Source of the DNA: Usnea hakonensis
Taxonomy: Eukaryota; Ascomycota; Lecanoromycetes; Lecanorales; Parmeliaceae
Direction: 5' to 3'
Assembly (NCBI GenBank): GCA_013423325.1
Contig: BLJB01000055.1
Coordinates: forward strand, 248,001 to 312,000
Length of the DNA stretch: 64,000 nucleotides
Below the pieces are notes generated by a model. The model was not told where the DNA came from. It saw only the letters and a list, made by a program, of their open reading frames with translations, and did not search any database. Positions 56,097 to 64,000 of the stretch are shown here, piece after piece. Numbering within the stretch: the first letter of the stretch is position 1; every line of letters begins with the position of its first letter. A program made the translations under genes and the position numbers.

Positions 56097-57932
56097 TTAC
56101 ACTTCGATCTCTGGAACTCGGACTGACTTTTCTTGATGCTGTTTGACGTCATCTGATCTATTCGAATTGAGACCTGTTCTGTGCTCGACATGCTGGTGCG
56201 AAAGCTGCTGCCTACCAATCCCGAGACTGGCGAAAATTCCAAGAGCAGACAGACATGTATATAGTATCCACATCCTGCTGAGACTGTCGGCGATCGCCTC
56301 ACGAACGATTCCTCTCTGTTCTGGAAGTAAGCCCGCGATCGCAGAGGTTGAAGATGCGGCTGCCCCGTTAGCCAGAGAGGTTCCCAGACCGGACGGAATA
56401 CCAGCGGCCAGAAGTCTAGCGGTATGCTTCTGCATCTCATTCTGGAATATCACTTGCCCGATAGCCACGCTCATCGCACCAGCAAGTGTTCTGGCGAACG
56501 AGAATGTTGAGGTGGCAGTGGCCATGTCCTTTGGTGCAACCTTTGTCTGCAGCGCAATCAGAGGTGCCTGAAAGTTTGGACCGATCCCGATTGCGGCGAT
56601 GATCTGGAACATGATGATTCTGGGCCAACTGATGTGGGCGGGGAAGCTGATGAAAAGTCCAACACCCAGTGTCGAAAATAGAAAGCCAAATATAATCGCC
56701 TCCAGGTAACGACCTGTCTTCCGTATAAACATTCCAACAGAGATGGTAAAGACGCTCATTGCGAGGCAGAAGGCCAAGGTCCAGACGCCCGATCGCAGTG
56801 GGGATGCTCCCAGTACCTGTTGGAAGTAGAGTGGTATGAAGTAGGCGATTGCGATGAGGATGAAGCCGTGACAAAAGCAGGCGATGAGGACTGCGGCATT
56901 GGACCAACTGCTGAAAAGCGCGACAGGCATCACTGGGTATTTGGCCAGCTTCCATTGCGAAAGAAAGAAAAACATGAATAGTATAGTGCCGAATATCATG
57001 AGGCAGAGAACGATCGCCGAATTCCAAGGGAAATTTACTCCTCCAAATCCAAGACCGAGAAGGAGCAAGACCGTTGCTGCTGTGACCGTCAACGCTCCGA
57101 GCCAGTCGATAGCTTTAAGACCGGCGATCAGAGGTGTTCTGGGTGTATGGACATCCAGGAATACCAGCAGGATGATGAAGGCGACACCATCGCAAGGCAC
57201 TATCAGCCAATCAGTGGATTCTTGACTGACGCCTCGAACGACTGACGATTCAGATAGAAACACCATCGCCAGCTCACTCTCTCCGTGAAAGCACCTCCAA
57301 TCACAGGACCGATTGCAGACGCAAAAGCCCAGGTTGATCCAATCATCGCAAAGTATAAACCGCGTTCTCTATATCACAAAGCCATCAGCATCCGCCTTGC
57401 AAGAAGACTTGCCAACGTACCTCAAACTGACCAAATCACTAATCACAATATTCGCCAGCACCACCAACCCCCCACCCCCCAAACCTTGCACCGCCCTCCC
57501 CGCAATCAGCACTCTCAAACTCCCACTCACGCCCGACAACACACTCCCGACAAAGAACACCACATTCGCAACCAATATCACCGGCTTGCGACCGAAAATG
57601 TCGGATATGTTGCCCCAAATGGGAATCGAAGCGGCCTGTCCGAGCATGTACGCCGACCCGATCCAGGCGAAGCCGGCTCCTGAGGCGGCGAATGAGGCGG
57701 CGATGGTGGGGAGGGCGGTGGTTATGATTACGGTGTCTAGGGCGGCGAGGAAGACGGCGAGGCAGAGGGCTAGGGTTAGGAGCGTCATGCGTTTGCGGCT
57801 AAGGGGGGTGGGCTCGATGGTATGGGCAGGTGGAGTGCTCTGTTTGTTGGGAGCTGGTGGTGGTGGATCTGGATGTGAGGGAGGGGGGAGGGAGGGCGCT
57901 TCTTGGTGGGATTCTGGGGGTTGGCTCGTCAT
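56097..57932 (-). CDS. MFS multidrug-type exporter (DHA2, 14 TM)
   Basis: Three exons on the minus strand, 57932-57421, 57368-57247 and 57199-56097, 578 residues. Introns are 52 nt (GTACGT / ATATAG) and 47 nt (GTCAGT / GATAG). A proline-rich cytosolic N terminus (about 45 residues) precedes TM1 (LLTLALCLAVFLAALDTVII). Motif A is WGNISDIFGRKPV, and the antiporter motif C is AIGPVIGGAFTERVSWRW followed by CFYLNLP. Further hydrophobic segments continue to LGIFASLGI. The order and length fit 14-TM drug:H+ antiporters such as those exporting toxins or fungicides. The substrate is unknown. It is convergent with the Zn2Cys6 regulator. Confidence 0.9.
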
Positions 57933-58520
57933 GGTGGTGGGGTTTGCTGTTGGGGTGCTTTTTTAAGGGGAATGTCGGATTTAGAGCTTTGCTGTTCTAG
58001 CTCGAAGACACGATACCCCGATGCACAATCTACGCTTAGTGTGTCTTTCTGATATACCTTTCTCTTGGAATCCAGGCGGAGATATTTGCTCTTTCTATAT
58101 ATATATAAAATCGCCAACATGTTCTGCCTAAATTACCTCCCCTGTCAAACTCAAGAACCGGAGTCGGAGGCCAAGAAACTTTCTCGTATCCCCGTTCCCT
58201 GTGGTCGCACCGGGCGCGTATGTTATGCTTCTCTTTTTTTTTTTTTTTTGGATATGTGCGTGGGAGGATGAGAGGAGACTGTTTGACTAAGTGTGGAAGA
58301 AGGCATGGCTGATGGACTTAGTGGGGAGAGAAGGGGGGGGGGGTGGTGTGTGGTTTGTGATTCCGCTCTGACGGGCATTCGGTAAAGAGTAGCAAGCGAC
58401 CGCTAACACCCCCAAACCCCCACAACGTCACAATTCTCCACCTCGCCTACCTCCTACTGCGGGATACTCCCTCGCATCCCACCCACAACCCGCCCCCATC
58501 CTCCAACTCGCGCACCTTAC
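57933..58520. other. Intergenic with poly-T and poly-G tracts
   Basis: Upstream region of the MFS gene and 3' flank of the hydrolase gene. It contains a long T run (about 58232-58248) and a G run near 58335. No gene recognised. Confidence 0.4.
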
Positions 58521-60686
58521 TTACAGCGGATACTCCCTCGCATCCCACCTCAACTGCGCCAGCAACTCCTCTTCCCCCTTTCCAGCCGCCTTCGTGACGC
58601 CCAGAAACGGCCTCTCGTTGCTCTCGCATACTGTGCCCGCGGGTGGCAAGGCCCCGGTTTGGATATATGCACGGACGTACGACGCGAGACATAGATTGGG
58701 GGAACTGAACATGCAGTGGCCTTCGCCGTCGGAAGCGAGGACGACGGAGGAGGGGAAGCGGGAGGCTGTTTTGTGGGCGCTGTGGGAGGGGGGGGGGGTT
58801 TAGTGTGGGTGGGTAGTATCTTGGGGTATTTGGGGAAGGATGGGTGGGGGAGGGAGGTGCTTACTTTCGAAGTGGTGTTACGGGATCGTAGCGGTTGCCT
58901 AGTAGTAGGATTGGGTTTGGGGTTTGTGCGGTGAAGGGCCCTGGTACTCGCCATTTGGGCTTGATGTCGTAACCGACGAACTTCATGCGGATGCGGGCCC
59001 AGAATGCGCCCATCCAGCGGCTTTGCTGTAGTAGTTCGTTGAGGTAGGCTTCGTAGTCTGTTTTGCTCATGTTGTAGCTCCTGAAGTCGCTGTCGGTACA
59101 GGCGATTGCTGCTTCGGTTTCGGAACCTGGGGTACGGCATTCAGGAGCGTAGGGGGGTGCGTTGAGACAGTGTTTGCTGGGGGTTGAGATGGGCTGGGAG
59201 GCTTGTTTGGTGATGGCGAAGGATGTGCCGTTTTGGGTTGAGAGATCTTGGAGGAGATTTGCTAATTTGGGGAAGTAGCCAATGGGTTCGTAGACGGCTT
59301 GGCCGATCTTCTCCATTATGTCTGAATAGGTGATGAGGTCTGGTGCCATGGAGCCAGTGGCGGCAACACCTACCGGGCTATGGTACAGGGAATTCACTAT
59401 GCTTTCGAATTTGTCGGTGATGGCCTGGTGACCGCCTTCGGTATATAAGGCGCATTTTTCTGGACCGGCTTTGTCACAGTACTCCCCAAACTTCGCAACG
59501 ATGTGGTCGGTATCTTGGAGGTTGGTGAGCCACTCGCCATTAGCGTAATCTTCTGCATCAACTACACCATCGAACACCGCACGTTCGACGCGGTGGGGTT
59601 GCATGGTTGCGAAGTTTGCACCAAGCGCTGTACCATAGGAAAGACCCCAGTATAAAAGTTTCTCCTCGCCTTTGCGCCATTTCGTCCGTTCTTTGACAGC
59701 TGCGGCAGAGGATTCGTTTGATCGAAGGATGCTGGCTAAGGCTTGCTTCTCCCGCCACTGTCCGTGTCGCTCGACGACCTCTACCATGTCGGCGACTACT
59801 GGGGATGTGTTGAGGTGATATGCAAGTTTGTCCTCGATGTGCTCGCTGATTGCAATCCGCTTTGAGCATCCTTCGCTAAGCGCTCGCGTTCTCTCGAAGA
59901 GAGTATCAAAGGCATTGTCGGAACTCCCGATCATACCCTGCGCATCAGACTGAAGATTCCATATATCCCTGGAGGCAGCAGTCGGGAAGCATGAATACCG
60001 TGGCGTCGTATTGTTGACGCCGCGTGGGTCGATGCCAAGAATATCATAGTACTTCGGAGAACTACTCGCATCGATAGCATCTATTGACGGATCAATACTG
60101 GAGTCCACAATCATCTGATAAGTCTTTCCGTGCTTTATGATGAAGTTGACGCCAGAGGAGCCAGGCCCACCAGTCTGGACCCACAAGAGTCCACCGTATC
60201 TTGGATCTGTGATGGGAACCCTCGCTGGTAGTTTGATTATTGCGAGCTCAACTCGAGGATCTCCGGGCTCCGTATTGTTCCAATCCATTGGTACATCCAA
60301 GCGGGCGCATTGGAATTTGTCGAAGCAGTCATGGTATGCAAGTTCTTTGCACGGAGTGATCTGTGGACTTTGTTGGTTACGAATTTGTGACTAATTCAAC
60401 ATCATATCTGTGGACAACAAATATGATAATAGAAAATTTCTGCCAGTTCACTTACATGACTCCATGGTTCAGTCAAGGTTGAGCTATATGGCCTGGCCGT
60501 TTGCCCTTCAACAGCGCTTTTTGCATAATCAAAGACAACGACATTCATCCAGCCATTCGGGTATTGAAATGCCGCCCATTTCCCAGCAAGAAGCAGAGTA
60601 GCTCCAATGAGCATCGCTTGAAGCCATTGGCGCGTACTAGGTTTTGAAAGCTCGTGTGAAGAGTTTGCGCATTCTTTTGGAGACAT
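58521..60686 (-). CDS. TAP-like serine peptidase / alpha-beta hydrolase, membrane-anchored
   Basis: Three exons on the minus strand, 60686-60456, 60360-58865 and 58779-58521, 661 residues. Introns are 95 nt (GTAAGT / CCACAG) and 85 nt (GTAAGC / CCACAG). A single hydrophobic segment (WLQAMLIGATLLLAGKWAAF, about 20-40) should be a signal anchor. Family features: ITPCKELAYHDCFDKFQCAR then LDVPMDW, oxyanion motif GGPGSSG (about 141-147), nucleophile GLSYG (Ser about 318), acid NRYDPVTP (Asp about 569) and DGEGHC (His about 597). This matches the tripeptidyl-aminopeptidase-like (TAP C-terminal) hydrolases of bacteria and fungi. It probably acts outside the cell or in the secretory path on peptides, though esters are possible. 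Confidence 0.87.
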
Positions 60687-61442
60687 TTTGTTCACAATCA
60701 CATGATGGAGCAAATTCTTGTTCTGCACGCAGGACAGTATTTGGAAGGCTAAAGCGATTTACGCTGATATTTCTGCACTTTGGGAAAACGATTTTGAATA
60801 GACAGACTTGTTTCAAAAGGCATGAGCATGGGGATATCTGTGATACCCGACCGCGGAGCAAGAGCAAGTAGCCGTGACGAGAAGGAAAGATGAGAAGGAA
60901 TCGTTTTCGTTAAGGTACGGTACCTAGACAAATGCTGCATCGGCCCGACGTCGACCTTCTTGGCCAGTACGAGTACTTATAACTTTAGGTCACTCTTATC
61001 GTCAGGGGAGCTTCTTAACTCATATTAGGTTCGATTCCTAATGGCGCTGATCCAATGGTGGAGTGGTTAGTTGTCCTTTCTCTTATATGGCTTCTAATCC
61101 TGTTGGCTGGGAGGAACGTATCGTCTTCCTAGGCTTTATACCTCTGCGAACGTTGATGATGGCTCTTTCTTCGTTCCATCTCTGCTTGAAAACGTGTCGT
61201 TGATAACTGTTGAAAATATTGGTGACGGGCTGAGTAGTGCCAAATTCCAACAATAACATGACTTCGTATTCCACGGCATAAGGTTTTAAGTGGTAAGATA
61301 AGGTACTTCCCGCTAGTGTTCTATACCCGTAGTCCTCCGCATCCAAAGCGAGTAGGTACGTATCTACCTACCATCCTCATAACGCCACCGCTTCCTCGTC
61401 TTGTATGCAGTAAAGCCTATCAATCAATTTCAGTCGCATCCG
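60687..61442. other. Divergent intergenic region
   Basis: Upstream of both the hydrolase (minus) and the M18 peptidase (plus). It holds a tRNA-like T-arm fragment near 61026-61042 that does not form a complete tRNA, and TACCTACC words near 61350-61375. Confidence 0.4.
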
Positions 61443-63310
61443 ATGACACGATCACACCGCAATGCCGTGCCTTTGTTCACGCCAAGCAGCCTGGATCGAA
61501 TCAAGGCCCAAATGAATTCAGATCCATACGTTCAATCAGGAGCAGGAGAATACGAACACATGGTTCACATGACTACACCCTGGACATTGGACGCTGCATG
61601 TGCGAGACCATACAGAGGAAGCGGGAGTACTGGGGCGGCCCACGGCAACGAACCGATGTGGGCTGAACAGTACTCGCCGTCCGCGACACAGAGATCCACA
61701 TTTCACTCAATGGAGGCCAATGCTTCTGATGCTGTCATTCCGGATACGAGGGCAAAGCTTCAGCAAATTGTCGTTACGGATACTACGGGGTCTCATGATG
61801 CGACCTTCGTCTCCCGAAATAGCCGAAGAGACAGAATAACCCCGGTCGACGTCGAGTCGTACACGCAACCGTTCCTCTCTTTCATCTCCGAAAACCCCAC
61901 CACCTTCCATGCCGTTGCAACTGTATGCAAGAGGCTCGAATCACAGGGTTTCACGGTGCTATCGGAGCGAGACTCGTGGGCCAACAAGCTTTCAAGAGGT
62001 GGAAAATACTGCTTCACACGCAATGGCAGCAGTGTTATTGCTTTCGTCGTCGGCGACAAATACGAGTCAGGAAATGGAGCAAGTGTTATTGCAAGCCACA
62101 TTGATGCTCTCACAACGCGGGTTAAGCCCATTCCTACGCTACCGACCAAGGCAGGCTACCTCCAGCTCGGTGTCGCGCCTTACGCTGGTGCATTGAACAA
62201 TACCTGGTGGGATAGAGATCTGGGAATTGGAGGGAGGGTGTTGGTCAAGGATAGCAAGACTGGAAAAATAGAGACGAAGTTGGTCAAGCTGGGATGGCCT
62301 ATTGCCAGAATACCGACGCTGGCCCCTCACTTTGGTGCTGCTGCGGACCTCTCGCATCCTAATAAAGAGACCGAAATGGTTCCTATCATTGGTTTGGACT
62401 ACGCAGACAGCAAAGATGGTCTATCGGAGAAGCGACAGAATCCTAGTTATCTGGGAGGGGCTGGGACCTTCACAGCTACACAGCCAGAGCGACTTGTAAA
62501 AGCAATAGCAGGAGAAATGAACATCCAAGACTGTAAGCGATTTTACCCTCATTCCTATCTCTCAACTAAATTTCATCAGATAGCAGCATTGTGAACTGGG
62601 AGCTCGAGCTCTTTGACACGCAGCCGGCTCAGCTCGGTGGCTTGGAGAAAGAGTTCCTCTTTGCGGGCCGGGTCGATGACAAGCTCTGCTCCTTCGCGGC
62701 TATCGAGGCGCTCATTGCTTCTAGCCAGGATGACACTGACATGAATTCAATAAAGATAGTTGGGTGCTTCGACGACGAAGAGATCGGCTCACTTCTACGC
62801 CAAGGCGCCCATAGCAACCTTCTTCCAAGTGCCCTCGGACGCATATGCGAAGCGTTCTCCGAAAAGAGCTTCGGCCCCAACGTTGTGTCACAGATGTACG
62901 CGAATAGCTTCATGATATCTGCCGATGTCTCTCATGCCGTAAATCCCAACTTTATGAATGTATATCTGGAGAACCACGCGCCGAGGCTTAACACTGGTAT
63001 TGCGATCCAAGCAGATCCGAACGGCCACACTACGACTGATAGTATCAGCACCGCTTTCCTCCAAAGTGTTGCTGACAAGTGTGGTGCCAAGCTGCAGGTC
63101 TTCCAAATCAGAAACGATAGCAGAAGCGGAGGCACCGTGGGGCCGATGTTGTCGAGTGCGATGGGCATGAGGGCAATCGATGCAGGTATGCCACAGCTCA
63201 GTATGCACAGCATTCGCGCGACAATCGGTAGCAAGGATCCGGGGCTGGGTGTGAAGCTATTCAAAGGTTTCTTCGATCATTTTGAGGAGGTCGATGCGGA
63301 GTTCAGGTGA
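61443..63310 (+). CDS. M18 aminopeptidase (aspartyl / vacuolar aminopeptidase I type)
   Basis: Two exons, 61443-62532 and 62580-63310, with a 47-nt intron (GTAAGC / ATCAG), 606 residues. The junction reads NIQDYSSIVNWELELFD. M18 metal and active-site motifs: SHIDALTTRVKP, AGRVDDKLCSFAAIEAL, GCFDDEEIGSLLRQGA, SADVSHAVNPN, and SGGTVGPMLSSAMGMR followed by AIDAGMPQLSMHSIR. It removes N-terminal, often acidic, residues from peptides with two zinc ions, as a large homo-oligomer in cytosol or vacuole. At 606 residues it is about 100 longer than typical members. The N-terminal 120 residues precede the conserved PFLSFISENPTTFHAV and could be a propeptide for vacuolar delivery or an over-extended start. 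Confidence 0.9.
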
Positions 63311-63646
63311 GCTGGGGACAGCAGACAGGATCTTTTGCACGACTAGCAACCATCAATGAGCCTGCCTGGTCTACTTAATTTCTCAACCTATGAGTGCGGC
63401 TTTCTGAATTCAGTTCTCACAGAATAGTGTCAATTAGGAAAGGTAGTACAGGCAACGAACACAAAAGTTGCGCTTTTCCTGGTCTTTCGGGTATTATCAA
63501 TGTTCCGCCCATCATCTCATATAAGTGGCACAAGTTCACCAATTACTCTACTGCGTGTCAGATTCTCCCGTCATCTAATTTAGCTGTCGCATATTGTTGA
63601 TTCTGACGAGTTTTAGCGTCAAATTCATCATTACCGCCGTCGCTGT
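63311..63646. other. Intergenic; nothing recognised
   Basis: 3' flank of the M18 gene. No gene or RNA feature seen. Confidence 0.35.
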
Positions 63647-64000
63647 ATGAGCTCGAGACACGCTTGCAGAATAGAGGACTGTCGCGGTATCGAATTTATG
63701 ACACCTTCAGACCGGAAGGAATCATACGGCTGCAACGCTATGGCCGAACAAGCCTCCCCTAGAAATCGGGATGGCTGGAAGAATAGCAAGGGAGCTGAGT
63801 CAAACGGTGACGCTGGGATGAGAGACGCTGGTAAGACGTCAAATGTCCGCACAGCATCAAGCAGGCTGGGTATCACCAGAGCCGGTTCCAAAGACGCGGT
63901 TGCAGTAGCCAATGGACGCGAACGCATAGGGGGCGACGGCTCTAATCCGGATGGAACCCGGCGCGTACTCCTTCCTCTTCTACTTTTACATAACAAATTC
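63647..64000 (+). CDS. Possible partial gene running off the right edge
   Basis: An ATG at 63647 opens a frame without stop to the end of the window (118 codons). It starts MSSRHACRIEDCRGIEF, with a C-x4-C pair, and continues hydrophilic and Ser/Arg/Gly-rich. A GTAAGA word at about 63830 could be a splice donor. A 121-codon minus-strand frame covers the same bases and is equally unsupported. It is too short to identify; coding status is uncertain. Confidence 0.25.
   Translation, partial: MSSRHACRIEDCRGIEFMTPSDRKESYGCNAMAEQASPRNRDGWKNSKGAESNGDAGMRDAGKTSNVRTASSRLGITRAGSKDAVAVANGRERIGGDGSNPDGTRRVLLPLLLLHNKF

Noticed and set aside
61000..61075. tRNA-like fragments: a T-arm-like TTAGGTTCGATTCCTAA followed by an A-box-like GGTGGAGTGGTTAG, in reverse order as in permuted tRNA genes
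   Set aside because: The putative acceptor halves (TGGCGCT and GATCCAA) do not pair and no anticodon arm can be placed, so neither a normal nor a permuted tRNA is supported.

Overview
The window is nuclear DNA of a filamentous ascomycete (Pezizomycotina; class not resolvable by eye). Genes carry short GT-AG introns of about 46-144 nt, both strands are used, spacing is loose, and there is one LTR retrotransposon mutated to saturation in the style of repeat-induced point mutation (RIP). Recognisable families are typically fungal: a Zn2Cys6 regulator, a DHA2-type MFS exporter, a Pth11-like 7TM protein, F-box proteins and secreted and vacuolar peptidases. All splice models were worked out by eye, requiring GT/AG borders, frame continuity and protein motif continuity.

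Layout. 0.4-4.7 kb: a low-complexity hypothetical protein, then a divergent pair made of a KANL3/TEX30-like alpha/beta-hydrolase and a SAM methyltransferase-like protein. 5.6-10.9 kb: a cluster of three related small proteins with two C2H2-like metal-binding modules each, plus a decayed fourth copy; a degenerate tandem repeat lies between two of them. 10.9-13.3 kb is gene-poor. 13.3-20 kb: a large hypothetical protein, protein phosphatase inhibitor 2 (Glc8-like) and a four-TM membrane protein. 20.75-26.35 kb: a complete Ty1/Copia element on the minus strand, with 319-bp LTRs and a 5-bp target duplication, and practically no CpA/TpG left inside.

26.9-33 kb: a methyltransferase-like protein and a large conserved protein with a weak RasGAP-like segment. 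35.3-37.6 kb: S-adenosylmethionine decarboxylase (polyamine synthesis) with a long ATG-free leader and a small upstream ORF that is itself interrupted by an intron. 38.7-41.7 kb: a secreted double-psi beta-barrel protein and a hypothetical protein. 42.7-44.6 kb: a five-exon 7TM rhodopsin-domain protein. 46.8-53 kb: an amidoligase-like enzyme, two F-box-like proteins and a 176-bp foldback MITE with a 10-bp target duplication.

53.6-63.3 kb: a Zn2Cys6 regulator convergent with an MFS drug-type exporter, a secreted or membrane-anchored TAP-like serine peptidase/hydrolase, and an M18 aminopeptidase. The right edge may cut a partial gene. There is no sign of a classical biosynthetic cluster. The most distinctive items are the clustered C2H2-like family, the spliced uORF, the edge-protected RIP pattern and a recurrent C-rich to G-rich composition switch inside genes of either orientation.
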